In this document: positions 43,945 to 53,980 of the stretch, piece after piece | Position numbering within the stretch: position 1 is the stretch's first letter | Layout of the letters: each line of letters starts with the position of its first letter | Source of the DNA: Salegentibacter agarivorans | GTDB taxonomy: Bacteria; Bacteroidota; Bacteroidia; Flavobacteriales; Flavobacteriaceae | Length of the DNA stretch: 64,000 nt | Direction of reading: 5' to 3' | Assembly: GCF_900113135.1 (NCBI RefSeq) | Contig: NZ_FOOH01000019.1 | Coordinates: 1-64,000, forward strand | Position numbers and translations under genes: made by a program | The notes under the pieces: model-generated | Told to the model about the DNA's origin: nothing | Database searches by the model: none | What the model saw: the letters and a program-made list of their open reading frames with translations, nothing else

Positions 43945-44673
43945 ATGTTTAAAAATTACTTTCTTCTTTTTTTTATCTTAATTTCTTCAGCGACATTTTC
44001 TCAGAATTACTCCGAAGAAAAGATATACTCCTTGTATGATAAGCAAGTTGGAATTGAAAATTCTGTTTTATTCCGGGGTATTGAGTATGTGGAACTTCAC
44101 CGTGTAATTAATGAATTCCATAAATTTTTTGAAGTCAATGAATTTGTGGATGCTTCAATTATTTATAACGATCAAAAATTTCCCAATGTACCTATTAAGT
44201 ATAATGTTTATGATGATTTAATCCTGGTAAATCTTCAGTACAATCAAAACAAATCAATTTTTAAGCTAATTAACAATAGAGTGCAGGAATTCTATATTAA
44301 CGGTCATCAATTTATTTATTTAGAAACTTCAAATGATATAGATCTCAACGGATTTTTTGAAGTAATTGATAGGGAAGGAGCATTTAAAATCTACAAAAGG
44401 CATAAAAAAGATATGCAGGAACGTCGTGATAAACAGATGGTTTATCATGAATTTAAAAATGATAAGCCAGATTATTATTTCGAGTTTCAAAATGATGTTT
44501 TTGAATTGAGGAATAAAAGAAACCTTTTTGACGTTTTTCCGAAGCTAAAATCTGAAATAAGAAATTTTTATAGAGCAAACAGAAAGGAATTTAGAAATAA
44601 CCCTGAAGATTTTATGAAAACACTTGCCACAGAGATGAATTCATTGCTTTCAAATTTCCAAAACGAAATTTAA
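43945..44673 (+). CDS. Secreted hypothetical protein, first gene of a TonB-receptor operon
   Basis: A 242-residue protein with a signal peptide (ISSATFSQ). The mature part has no domain I recognise; it is rich in Phe, Tyr, Asn, Lys and Glu, mixed alpha/beta, with a basic C-terminal third (YRANRKEFRNNPEDF). Its stop lies two bases before the start of the TonB-dependent receptor gene, so it is cotranscribed and is probably an accessory of the same uptake or surface complex. Confidence 0.7.
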   Translation: MFKNYFLLFFILISSATFSQNYSEEKIYSLYDKQVGIENSVLFRGIEYVELHRVINEFHKFFEVNEFVDASIIYNDQKFPNVPIKYNVYDDLILVNLQYNQNKSIFKLINNRVQEFYINGHQFIYLETSNDIDLNGFFEVIDREGAFKIYKRHKKDMQERRDKQMVYHEFKNDKPDYYFEFQNDVFELRNKRNLFDVFPKLKSEIRNFYRANRKEFRNNPEDFMKTLATEMNSLLSNFQNEI

Positions 44674-44675
44674 GA

Positions 44676-47432
44676 ATGAGAAAAATTTTACTCCTGTTTA
44701 TTTTTATTTCTATTCATTTTACTCAAGCCCAAACGGATAATAAGGAAATATCTCTTAAGGTTGAAAATAAAACGAAACCCGAAATATTAGAAGCATTAGA
44801 AAGTAGCTCAGGTTACCCAATATATTTTGATGAAAGATGGTTTGACCTATCTAAACTTACCGGGGTGTATAAAGGCTCTCCGATTACCATACTCAGGCAA
44901 ATATTAGAAGAAACCAATGTTAACTTCTATATGAAAGGGGATCGTATAATTTTAACCCAGGGTAGTGTTATTTACGATAAGCTTCCCGATGGTTTCCTGG
45001 AAACAAAACCAGAGCAAGATGTACTTGCTAATAAAAGTTCTACAGAGATTTCAGACCCCGTTTTCTATAACAATAATACTGTTAAAAGTGATGTTATAGA
45101 AACTGTTATTATTGGAAAAGAGGATCGCACTGAAGGAAAAAACACTTACCAACTTTCAGGGAGGGCTATGTCTAAGAAAGGTGAACCAATTTCAGGACTT
45201 AATATTTTAATACCTGAAAAAAATATTGGTACTGTTACAGATATAAATGGGTACTATGAGCTAAACGTACCTAAAGGAGTAAATCTTCTTGAAACTCAGG
45301 CTTTAGGAGTAGGAAAAGTAAAAAAACGTCTTATTGTTTATAATAATGGCTACCTGGATCTAGAACTAACACAAAGTTTTGAAGAACTCAGCGAGGTTTT
45401 AGTAGAAGCGAATGCCAGGGATAATATTAGAACCGCTTTAACCGGTGTAGAAAAAATTAATGTTGCAGAGATAAAAACCATTCCCCTTGTATTAGGTGAA
45501 CGGGATATTTTAAAAGTAGCAACTACGTTACCTGGAATTAGCACTGCTGGGGAAGGTGCAAGTGGCTTTAATGTTAGAGGAGGAAAAACCGATCAAAATT
45601 TAATCTTGCTTGATGGTGGTGTTATTTACAACCCATCTCATTTCTTTGGCATATTTTCCGGCTTAAATCCTTTCACTACCGGAAGTGTAAGTATTTACAA
45701 AGGAAGTATTCCTGCCGAATTTGGTGGAAGATTATCTTCAGTTTTTGATCTAACTACCAAAAAAGGCAATAATGAAGAATTTACCGGTGAAGCTTCAATT
45801 GGGCCAGTAACGGGTAATTTAACTCTCGAAATTCCAATTATAGAAGGTAAATCAAGTTTAATAATTGGTGGTAGAGGTACATATTCAGACTGGATTTTAA
45901 ATCTTACTGATGAAGAATCCCTTCAAAACAGTCAGGCTTCATTTTATGATGCCGTAGCTAAATACAATCATAATTTTGATAATAATGATGAATTAAACAT
46001 TACCGGTTATTATAGCGATGATGTTTTCAGCATTACATCAGATTCTTTATTTAATTATAATAATAGCCTGGTGTCGCTTTCATATAAAAAGGTTTTTAGT
46101 GAAAAACACCAGGGCGAATTGGTTCTTGCCAATAGTAATTATAACTTCAATATAGATTATGCCAGTGATTTTAGCGATAATTTTGAGTCTGGGTACTCCA
46201 TAAACGAGTCGGAATTAAAATTAAAAATGAAATATTTCCATAATATTAAACATACTTTTAATTATGGGATAAACAGTAAACTATATATGGTATCGCCCGG
46301 AGAAATTAACCCCGGTAACGCCGAATCATTAATAGAAGAACTAAATATTCCAAAAGAGCGAGGTTTGGAAACTGCTGTTTATTTTGAAGATAGTTTTGAA
46401 ATAAATGAAAAACTTTTGCTTAACGCCGGATTAAGGTATTCGTTTTATACTGCTTTTGGTCCCAGAACTGTAAATACCTATGAAGATAATTTACCAAGAA
46501 ATGAAGAAACAAATATTGGTAACGAGACTTACGGTAGTGGTGAAGCCATAGAGACTTATGCAGGCCCTGAAGCAAGATTTTCAGCAAGGTATTTTTTAGC
46601 ACCTACTTTCTCAACGAAGATAAGTTATAACAATACCTATCAGTACATTCATACATTGTCTAATAACACTACAGCAGCCCCCACCGATACTTATAAATTA
46701 TCAGATTCTTATATCAAACCCCAAAGAGCAAGTCAATATGCTTTAGGTTTTTATAAGAATTTCACCGATAATATTTATGAGGTAAGCCTGGAGGGTTATT
46801 ATAAAACTTCTAATAATCTTTTAGACTATAAAGTTGGAGCCGATTTATTTTTAAATGAAAATATTGAAACTGAAGTTCTTCAGGGGGAAGGAAAAGCTTA
46901 TGGAGCCGAATTACTTTTAAAGAAAAGGACCGGGAAATTAAACGGCTATTTGGGCTATACTTATTCCCGGTCTTTTATAAAACTAGCAGGTGACTTTCAG
47001 GAAGAAACAGTAAATAATGGTGAATTTTTCCCTACAAATTTCGATAAACCACACGATTTTAGCGCAGTGTTGAATTATAAACTTACTCAACGTTTTAGCT
47101 TTTCAGCAAACTTTGTATACCAAACAGGTCGACCGGTTACTTATCCTATTGGAAAATTCAATTTTAATAATTCTGAATATGTTATGTATAGTGACAGGAA
47201 CCAATTTAGAATCCCAGATTATTATCGTCTGGACCTGAGTTTTAACGTAGAAGGAAATCACAAAATTGAAAAATTAGCACATAGTTTCTGGAATATTTCT
47301 GTTTACAATGTATTGGGTAGAAACAATCCCTATTCAGTATTTTTTGTAACCGATAGTGGTGAGGTAAAAGCTTACCAAAGCTCTATTTTTTCAATTCCAA
47401 TTCCTACAATTACATATAATTTTAGATTCTAA
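44676..47432 (+). CDS. TonB-dependent outer-membrane receptor with STN and carboxypeptidase-like N-terminal domains
   Basis: A 918-residue outer-membrane protein. Signal peptide 1-19 (HFTQAQ). About 25-100 is an STN/secretin-like domain (KPEILEALESSSGYPIYFDERW ... FYMKGDRIILTQG). About 160-245 is a CarboxypepD_reg-like domain (YQLSGRAMSKKGEPISGLNI). The plug is at about 260-380 (GERDILKVATTLPGI, GFNVRGGKTDQNLILLDGG), followed by a 22-strand barrel ending in ITYNFRF with terminal Phe. STN domains usually signal to an anti-sigma factor, but no sigma/anti-sigma pair is adjacent. Its partner is the DUF4249 lipoprotein rather than a SusD protein. Confidence 0.9.
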   Translation: MRKILLLFIFISIHFTQAQTDNKEISLKVENKTKPEILEALESSSGYPIYFDERWFDLSKLTGVYKGSPITILRQILEETNVNFYMKGDRIILTQGSVIYDKLPDGFLETKPEQDVLANKSSTEISDPVFYNNNTVKSDVIETVIIGKEDRTEGKNTYQLSGRAMSKKGEPISGLNILIPEKNIGTVTDINGYYELNVPKGVNLLETQALGVGKVKKRLIVYNNGYLDLELTQSFEELSEVLVEANARDNIRTALTGVEKINVAEIKTIPLVLGERDILKVATTLPGISTAGEGASGFNVRGGKTDQNLILLDGGVIYNPSHFFGIFSGLNPFTTGSVSIYKGSIPAEFGGRLSSVFDLTTKKGNNEEFTGEASIGPVTGNLTLEIPIIEGKSSLIIGGRGTYSDWILNLTDEESLQNSQASFYDAVAKYNHNFDNNDELNITGYYSDDVFSITSDSLFNYNNSLVSLSYKKVFSEKHQGELVLANSNYNFNIDYASDFSDNFESGYSINESELKLKMKYFHNIKHTFNYGINSKLYMVSPGEINPGNAESLIEELNIPKERGLETAVYFEDSFEINEKLLLNAGLRYSFYTAFGPRTVNTYEDNLPRNEETNIGNETYGSGEAIETYAGPEARFSARYFLAPTFSTKISYNNTYQYIHTLSNNTTAAPTDTYKLSDSYIKPQRASQYALGFYKNFTDNIYEVSLEGYYKTSNNLLDYKVGADLFLNENIETEVLQGEGKAYGAELLLKKRTGKLNGYLGYTYSRSFIKLAGDFQEETVNNGEFFPTNFDKPHDFSAVLNYKLTQRFSFSANFVYQTGRPVTYPIGKFNFNNSEYVMYSDRNQFRIPDYYRLDLSFNVEGNHKIEKLAHSFWNISVYNVLGRNNPYSVFFVTDSGEVKAYQSSIFSIPIPTITYNFRF

Positions 47433-47435
47433 TTA

Positions 47436-48599
47436 ATGAAGCTTATTACTATCAATAAGAAATTACTTTTATTATTTTTATTATCTATTGCAGTATTATC
47501 TTGTGTGGAAGAAATCCCCATTGAGCCTGAAACTTTTGAAGAAGCTATTGTGATTGAAGGTAGTATTACCAATGAAGAAAAACAGCATCAAATTAAATTA
47601 TCTAAAGCATTCAAAATAGATACCACCGGGCCAAATCCTTTATCTGGTGCTAGTGTAACGGTAACAGGCGACAGGGAGTACATTTTTGAAGAAAGTGAAC
47701 CGGGAATTTATACATCAACAAAAATTTTTTCAGCACAACCTGGAGTTGAATACCAATTAAGTATTCAGACAAATGGTGAAGAATATAAGTCTGAGCCAAT
47801 GCAATTATTAAATAACAGGGAAATCGCATCTATAAACGCTAATAGAATAACGTATGAAGGTGACGATGGTGTGGCAATTACCTTAAACCAGGAAAGCACA
47901 CAAAGTGACGCAAATTATTACAGATATGAATATTCTGAAACTTTCAAATTTAATTCCCGTTTTTTTAAAACCAGTGATCTTGTAATTAGAGATGGTATAC
48001 CGGTGGAAGTTCCTAAAACCAAAGAAGAATATACCTGTTACCGTACTGAAGAATCTCAAGATATTATCCTGGCCAATACCAACTCTTTATCAGAAGATAA
48101 TGTAAATAACCTTTTACTTACCTTTATCAAGGCCGACGATCCAAAATTGGCACGTAGGTATAGTGTTCTGGTTAAACAATACGTAATTAGTCGGGGTGCG
48201 TATAATTATTATGCAACTTTAGAAGAGCTTTCAGGCTCCGATAATGTTTTCTCCCAAAGTCAACCCGGTTATTTTTCTGGAAATCTAGAAAACATTAATA
48301 ATCCGGATGAAAAGATTATAGGTTTTTTTGATGTTTCTTCGGTTTCGACAAAAAGAACATTTTTTAGCTATGAAGATTTCTTTGACTCCGAGCATAGCAA
48401 TCCTTATTTAGCCTCTTACTGTCCTATAGAAAGTCCAGATTTACCACATTTAATAGAACTGGTTGAAAATAGAAATGTTAGATGGTTTAGTACGGTGCCA
48501 GTTCCTTTTGGAACTCCAGTATTTGAAATTGTACCGGCAAGTTGTGTAGACTGTACGGTATTTGGAAGTAACGAAGTTCCAGATTTTTGGGAAGAATAA
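47436..48599 (+). CDS. DUF4249 lipoprotein
   Basis: A 387-residue protein with a lipoprotein signal (lipobox VLSC, then VEEIPIEPETFE, acidic after the cysteine). The beta-rich start EAIVIEGSITNEEKQHQIKLSKAF, then LSGASVTVTGD, is typical of DUF4249, the usual companion of this class of TonB receptor in Bacteroidetes. A role in ligand capture at the cell surface is inferred from that pairing. The gap to the receptor is three bases. Confidence 0.87.
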   Translation: MKLITINKKLLLLFLLSIAVLSCVEEIPIEPETFEEAIVIEGSITNEEKQHQIKLSKAFKIDTTGPNPLSGASVTVTGDREYIFEESEPGIYTSTKIFSAQPGVEYQLSIQTNGEEYKSEPMQLLNNREIASINANRITYEGDDGVAITLNQESTQSDANYYRYEYSETFKFNSRFFKTSDLVIRDGIPVEVPKTKEEYTCYRTEESQDIILANTNSLSEDNVNNLLLTFIKADDPKLARRYSVLVKQYVISRGAYNYYATLEELSGSDNVFSQSQPGYFSGNLENINNPDEKIIGFFDVSSVSTKRTFFSYEDFFDSEHSNPYLASYCPIESPDLPHLIELVENRNVRWFSTVPVPFGTPVFEIVPASCVDCTVFGSNEVPDFWEE

Positions 48600-48614
48600 A
48601 TCAATACTAATTAA

Positions 48615-50309
48615 ATGATTAAAAATAAGTTTATACTAATTCTATTTTGCCTTGGTTTTTTATCTTCCACCTATGCTCAGGTAGAGGAGGGTTTAATACA
48701 AACCCAAATGCCCAAAGAAAAGGTGTTTATTCACACTAATAATACTCTATTGCTCACAGGGGAAAAATTACTTTATAAATTTTATTCTCTGGAAAGCGAA
48801 ACGAACAAACTAAGCGATTTTAGTAAAGTTGGTTGGGTACAATTGATCAATAATAAGAAAGAAGTTGTTTTTCAGCATAAGGTCAAATTAAAGAAGGGGC
48901 AGGGGTTTGCAGATTTTTTTATACCTGCAAATTTAAATTCGGGAGCTTATAAATTAGTAGCATATACCAATTGGATGTTAAATGCGCAAGCCAATTATTT
49001 TCAACAAGAAATATATATTTTGAATCCGTACCAGGAAAGTAATGAAGACCTGGAAATAGAAGAAAAGAATCAATTTACAAGGCACAAAACCAATTTTGAT
49101 AATCAGGAAATAAGTTTAATTCTAAATAAAAATACCTTTCAACAAAGAGAAGAAGTTGTTTTAGAGATAGAAAATCCTAACCAATTATCAGGAAATTTCT
49201 CTATTTCAGTAAGAAGAATTGACAGTATTAATAAACCTCCCCGAGTTACAAGCCTTGACTTCAATAAACTCTTTGAAAATATTAAGTGGAGTTTTAATGA
49301 TACCTTATTTTATCCTGAAATAAGAGGCACTTTTTTTCAGGGCAAAATAGAAGCAGATCCTAACCCAACTTCTTTAGAAAAAAATATTTCAATTTCATCA
49401 CCGGGAGAAAAAAACCAACTTCAAATTGTTTCAACTGATGCTGGGGGAAAATTTTCATTCATTTTAAATGAAGTACCAAATGAAGACGAGTTTATCATGC
49501 AAGTTTTGAACGATGAAGTCACCTATAAAATTAACCTACAAGAACAACCGAAATTAGATTATAGTAAATTATCTTTTTCCACTCCAGGTCTAGCTACTTC
49601 CAATAAGGAATATATTCTTGAAAAAAGTATTAATATTCAAATTGAAAATGCTTATAACGCCACTAAATCCGATAGATTTGTCAATTTAGATAATAATTAT
49701 TATTTCTTTGATGAAGAATTGATTACTTATAATCTAGATGATTATAACAGGTTTCCAGACCTATCTCAAACATTTACTGAAGTTATTAAATTCGGCAGAA
49801 TAAGACGAAATGATGAAGGTGAAAACATCTTTTTAGTTAGAAATAAAAACCCGCTTGTAGAATTTGACAGTGCAGCACTACTTCTTATAGACGGAGTAAT
49901 TCTAAATGATCACGAGAAATTAATTTCTTACGATCCACAGCAAATTAAAAGTATAGGAATATTAAGAAATAAGTTGTTTTTAGGGCCATCTGCATTTGAA
50001 GGCGCCATTATCGTTAATACAAAAAGTGGCGATTTTCCTAACGAATTTCAAGATGAAAGTATGATTTCAACAAAACTTAAAATACCTCGAAAATCTAAAG
50101 AATATTATTCACCTAATTATCCAAATGAAAGCTTAAGACGAATACCCGATTATAGATATCAACTCTTGTGGAATCCTGAAGTCAAGTTTAACGATGAACC
50201 GCTACGACTTTTCACTTCAGATTTAAATGGAGAATTTGAGATAAACCTGGAAGGTTTTACAGAAGATGGAAAACCCATTTCAATAACTAAAACTTTTTAC
50301 GTAGAGTAG
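48615..50309 (+). CDS. Secreted MG2-like protein with a TonB-plug-like segment
   Basis: A 564-residue protein with a signal peptide (SSTYAQ). The N-terminal 130 residues (KEKVFIHTNNTLLLTGEKLLYKFY ... GAYKLVAYTNWMLN) resemble the alpha-2-macroglobulin MG2-type beta domain found in Bacteroidetes surface proteins. Around 420-485, VEFDSAALLLIDGVILNDHE and GPSAFEGAIIVNTKSG resemble a receptor plug domain without a barrel. The gene ends the TonB-receptor operon (15 bases after the DUF4249 gene). The plug-like piece may contact the receptor or a TonB-type energiser; this is inference. Confidence 0.72.
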   Translation: MIKNKFILILFCLGFLSSTYAQVEEGLIQTQMPKEKVFIHTNNTLLLTGEKLLYKFYSLESETNKLSDFSKVGWVQLINNKKEVVFQHKVKLKKGQGFADFFIPANLNSGAYKLVAYTNWMLNAQANYFQQEIYILNPYQESNEDLEIEEKNQFTRHKTNFDNQEISLILNKNTFQQREEVVLEIENPNQLSGNFSISVRRIDSINKPPRVTSLDFNKLFENIKWSFNDTLFYPEIRGTFFQGKIEADPNPTSLEKNISISSPGEKNQLQIVSTDAGGKFSFILNEVPNEDEFIMQVLNDEVTYKINLQEQPKLDYSKLSFSTPGLATSNKEYILEKSINIQIENAYNATKSDRFVNLDNNYYFFDEELITYNLDDYNRFPDLSQTFTEVIKFGRIRRNDEGENIFLVRNKNPLVEFDSAALLLIDGVILNDHEKLISYDPQQIKSIGILRNKLFLGPSAFEGAIIVNTKSGDFPNEFQDESMISTKLKIPRKSKEYYSPNYPNESLRRIPDYRYQLLWNPEVKFNDEPLRLFTSDLNGEFEINLEGFTEDGKPISITKTFYVE

Positions 50310-50319
50310 TAATTTCAGT

Positions 50320-50541
50320 TTAATTTACTTCATCAGGATAATCTTCATACCAGTCATCAAAGGTCTTTTTAGTTTTATAACTATCGGTAAGAACTTTATA
50401 AACGGTGTAAATAAGTAGAATTTGGCCTATACAGGTTAAATAGAAAATCACCGGAAAATTGATATTAAAATAAACCATGCTAGTTATTACTACTAATAGA
50501 AGCGAGGTGATTATTAAATATGTAATTCCATTATTTTTCAT
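50320..50541 (-). CDS. Small two-helix membrane protein
   Basis: A 73-residue protein with two hydrophobic helices (about 7-28 and 31-49) and an acidic C-terminal tail (KTFDDWYEDYPDEVN). Function unknown; no homologue recognised. It is convergent with the preceding operon at a ten-base gap and has no visible terminator. The regular codon structure and hydrophobicity favour a real gene. Confidence 0.6.
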   Translation of the reverse strand: MKNNGITYLIITSLLLVVITSMVYFNINFPVIFYLTCIGQILLIYTVYKVLTDSYKTKKTFDDWYEDYPDEVN

Positions 50542-50671
50542 AACCTTTAAATTACAGAATATTGCTTATAACATCTCTTAAAGAGGCATTAAAGTATTGT
50601 TATGGATTTTTAAAATGTTTGATAATAAGTAATTTATAAATCTATTGGGAGATTTATAAAACAGGTAGTAT

Positions 50672-52873
50672 TTACAGCGCGATTGATTTTAAATTCAATT
50701 CTATAGCTTCAGCTTTATTTTCTATAATTTTATAGAAGGTATTTAAACTGAGGTTTTCAAAAACATGTGAGGTACCGCTGCCGGCCCATTTAATTGTGAT
50801 TTTTTTTATTTCTGAAGCCTTTCCTAATCCTATTTGAGCCCTTAAAGTAGAGGCTCCAAAACTACCACCAGAACTAATGGTATGAAATATAGAACGTGTT
50901 TTTCCGTCTTCCGTAACCAAAACTTCAATTTTACTTCCTATGGCGGCCCTGTTTGCTTCAATTCCTTCTAGTTTTAAGCTTATCCAATTATTTTCAACAT
51001 CATATGGATTCAGATATAGAGAATTAAAAAATTTATCACCTTCATAAGCACCGCCCATAACTACGTGAATATCCTGGTCTCCATCATTATCAATATCAGA
51101 AAAAGAGACGGCGTGGCCTTTTTGTATATGGCCAAAGCCACCTGCTGTGGTCACATCCTGAAAATTTTCCCCTAAATTATTTCTAAAAACCCTGTTTGGA
51201 ATAATTGACTCGTAACTTACTTCTCCTGTACTCAAATAAATATCTGGATAACCATCATTATCCAAATCGCCGTAATTGGCACCCATTGCGTAGCCTATTT
51301 TATCTAATCCAACCGCTGCAGAAACATCGGTAAATGTTCCTTTGTTGTTTTGATAAAGGCGCATCGTTTCAGCATTATTTCGTTCGCCTAAATACTCTTT
51401 AGTAATGTCTGGGACAATGGTGTAAAAATCGCTTTTTCGATATCCGGCTACAAAAATATCCATCCAACCGTCATTATTATAATCAAATGACCAGGTGGGA
51501 AAACTGGAAATTTGCTCACCCAATCCTACTTCAGCTCCTGCTTCTTTAAAACTTATATTTCCTTTGTCATCACTTCCATTATTTAGATATAATAAATTTT
51601 TGCTTGAAGCCTGGAGCGTAGAAATATAAATATCCATCCAGCCATCGTTATTATAATCTCCACTGGTTACACCTTTTATATAAAATGGTTGATCTTTTGT
51701 ACTCACCGAAAGTCCTACACAGGAAGTAATGTTAGAAAAAGTCCCGTCTCCATTATTTTTGAAAAATTCAGAAGGATGAATATTTTTTTTTTCAGATTCA
51801 TTTCCTATAAATAAATCTACCCAACCATCGTTATTAAAATCGGCCCAGGTGGCAGTTTGGGTAGGGTGGAAGGAAAGTAAACCAGATTCAATAGTAACAT
51901 CGGTAAAAGTGCCATCTCCATTATTTTTAAGTAGAGAATTTGGATGTTTCCCTAAAATTCCCATCCAGGCACCCCGCATTACAAAAACATCAAGAAAACC
52001 GTCGTTATTATAATCTGCCTGTACCATATTCAGACCACCTGTAACTAATTCTAAACCGGCAGTTTCTGTTTTTTCTGTAAATGTTCCATCTCCATTATTT
52101 ATAAAATACCTAAGATTATCTGAAGGCGACCAACTGGAAACCAATACATCTAAAAGATAATCGTTATTAAAATCATCTACAATTCCGCCACCTGATAACT
52201 CATTGACATTTAAACCTAATTTGGGGGCAATATCTTCAAATTTCTGCAGTGGATAATCTGATTCAAAAGTACTTTCAGGAATTAACCATTTTTCGGAAAC
52301 ACCTTCAGGATATTCTCCTAAAGTCATATAAGCAATATTCAATAACCATCTACTATTATAATCGTGTGAATTTTGCCTTAAGAATTCTTCATAAAGTTTA
52401 ATGGCATTCCTGGAGCCATTAGGAACCTGGTGAAAGCCTTTTGGATTAATTGGAATAATGCAGGATGCTGAAGCATCGTGGTGATGTATGCAGTTTTGCT
52501 GTTCACCCAGGCGCATATAAGCTAGAGCGAGTAAAGGGCCTATACTTTCTTCTTCATGAGCATCCAGTTTGTATAATAGCAGCCCGCCGCTACTTGCATC
52601 TCTTAAATTTTCCAGAATAATAATAGCTTCTTCGGTTTTACCGGCGTATAACAGGGCACGTGCTCTTTTAAGATTATATCTTTCTTTTTGGTTTTTTGGT
52701 GCCACTTGTGCTATACTATCAAAATATGCAGCTCTTACTGAAGACGCATAGATATTTTCGGGTACAAAAAATTGATTTTCGGCTGTTTCCTCTAGAAGTT
52801 CAGGCATTGTCTTTTTATTGTCACAGGAAACAAAGACTAAAACTGAAAATAGGGTAGTAAATAGATACTTCAT
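50672..52873 (-). CDS. CRTAC1-type lipoprotein with FG-GAP/VCBS repeats and an ASPIC/UnbV tail
   Basis: A 733-residue lipoprotein (lipobox VFVSC, then DNKK). The N-terminal 180 residues look alpha-helical and TPR-like (GKTEEAIIILENLRD). At least six calcium-binding FG-GAP/VCBS repeats follow with DxNxDG cores: DYNNDGFLDVFV, DFNNDGWVDLFI, DYNNDGWMDIYI, DYNNDGWMDIFV, DLDNDGYPDIYL, DIDNDGDQDIHV. The last 90 residues (GGSFGASTLRAQIGLGKASEI) are an ASPIC/UnbV domain. A seven-bladed propeller on the cell surface is expected. Function unknown; such proteins often sit in polysaccharide-use loci. Confidence 0.88.
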   Translation of the reverse strand: MKYLFTTLFSVLVFVSCDNKKTMPELLEETAENQFFVPENIYASSVRAAYFDSIAQVAPKNQKERYNLKRARALLYAGKTEEAIIILENLRDASSGGLLLYKLDAHEEESIGPLLALAYMRLGEQQNCIHHHDASASCIIPINPKGFHQVPNGSRNAIKLYEEFLRQNSHDYNSRWLLNIAYMTLGEYPEGVSEKWLIPESTFESDYPLQKFEDIAPKLGLNVNELSGGGIVDDFNNDYLLDVLVSSWSPSDNLRYFINNGDGTFTEKTETAGLELVTGGLNMVQADYNNDGFLDVFVMRGAWMGILGKHPNSLLKNNGDGTFTDVTIESGLLSFHPTQTATWADFNNDGWVDLFIGNESEKKNIHPSEFFKNNGDGTFSNITSCVGLSVSTKDQPFYIKGVTSGDYNNDGWMDIYISTLQASSKNLLYLNNGSDDKGNISFKEAGAEVGLGEQISSFPTWSFDYNNDGWMDIFVAGYRKSDFYTIVPDITKEYLGERNNAETMRLYQNNKGTFTDVSAAVGLDKIGYAMGANYGDLDNDGYPDIYLSTGEVSYESIIPNRVFRNNLGENFQDVTTAGGFGHIQKGHAVSFSDIDNDGDQDIHVVMGGAYEGDKFFNSLYLNPYDVENNWISLKLEGIEANRAAIGSKIEVLVTEDGKTRSIFHTISSGGSFGASTLRAQIGLGKASEIKKITIKWAGSGTSHVFENLSLNTFYKIIENKAEAIELNLKSIAL

Positions 52874-52881
52874 GATTTTAT

Positions 52882-52897
52882 AAGGTAATATTACCTT
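52882..52897. promoter_or_regulatory. Perfect 16-bp palindrome upstream of the FG-GAP lipoprotein gene
   Basis: AAGGTAATATTACCTT is a perfect palindrome 9-24 bases upstream of the start codon at 52873. The position fits an operator or a short 5'-leader element; the binding protein is unknown. Confidence 0.35.
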
Positions 52898-52996
52898 TAT
52901 TTCTATCTAAATGAATTGGATTTGCTGACTGATACAGATAGGTGAAATTGAATTATTTAATTTATTAAACCTAAGGAAATAAAATATTTTTATGAA

Positions 52997-53965
52997 GTGC
53001 CTTCGAATCTTTTTTTAAGAATAGAAGGAAAATATTTTGGGTATCGTCCCAGAAAATCTGCACATGATGCCTTAGGCCAATGTCGTATAAATTGTTTACG
53101 ATATAGCTGGGTCATTGATTTGGACATAAAAGGATTTTATGACAACATTGATAATGAACTGCTACTGAAAGCTGTTCAGCACCATACACAGGAGAAGCAT
53201 ATTTTGCTTTACGTGAAAAGGTGGCTGGAGGCACCAGTGCAATTATCTGATGGAACGCTGCATAATCCAAATGGTAAAGGCACACCACAGGGCGGAGTAA
53301 TCAGTCCTGTATTAGCTAATATCTTTATGGATATTGTATTCGACAAGTGGATCCAAAAGCGTTATCCTGATATCCAGTTTGAACGTTACGCTGATGACAT
53401 TGTGGTTCATTATTACCACTTGCCTCAAGCTAATCGACTTCTTGAAGAAATCGAAAGACGATTCAAAGAGTGTAAACTGGAAGTGAATCAGGAGAAGACA
53501 AGAATAGTTTACTGTCGCAGAAATCAGAAGAAAAGACCAAGGTTTAAAGTCAAGTTCCAGAAGTTCGATTTTCTGTGCCACACCTTTAAACCCAGAGTAG
53601 TCAAAATAAGGGGCATAATGAAATTAGGTTTTACCCCTGCCATCAGTCAGAAAAGCATCAACAGAATAAATGAAGAGCTCTTCAGGATAAACATTCATAG
53701 AATGGTACAGTTCCCGTTGAGTAAAATTGCATCTCTGTTGCAGCCTAAAATCAGAGGATGGATAAACTACTACGGTAAATTTCGACTGGGAGGCCTCAAG
53801 AAACTATTCAGAACATTGCACATTCGCTTAACGAAATGGGTACGCAATAAGTACCGTAGGTTTAAGCGGAAGCAGTGGGTCCTCGCGCTAAGACATCTAC
53901 AGAAAATATGCAGGCTCGAACCTTACCTGTTCGAACATTGGCAATACTCAGGGCTCAAACCTTAA
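52997..53965 (+). pseudogene. Group II intron reverse transcriptase/maturase, N-terminally truncated
   Basis: 322 residues from a GTG codon. Catalytic blocks present: FGYRPRKSAHDAL (end of RT2), DLDIKGFYDNID (first catalytic Asp, residues about 41-43), GTPQGGVISPVLANIFM (96-112) and YADD (131-134). A maturase X-domain-like C-terminus follows with GWINYYGKF. RT0, RT1 and most of RT2 are missing, so it cannot be a functional enzyme alone. The GTG start is only nominal. The C-terminus (LFEHWQYSGLKP) differs from the intron at the left window edge, so the two are separate lineages. Confidence 0.8.
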
Positions 53966-53980
53966 AGTCTTGGCTGAGAG

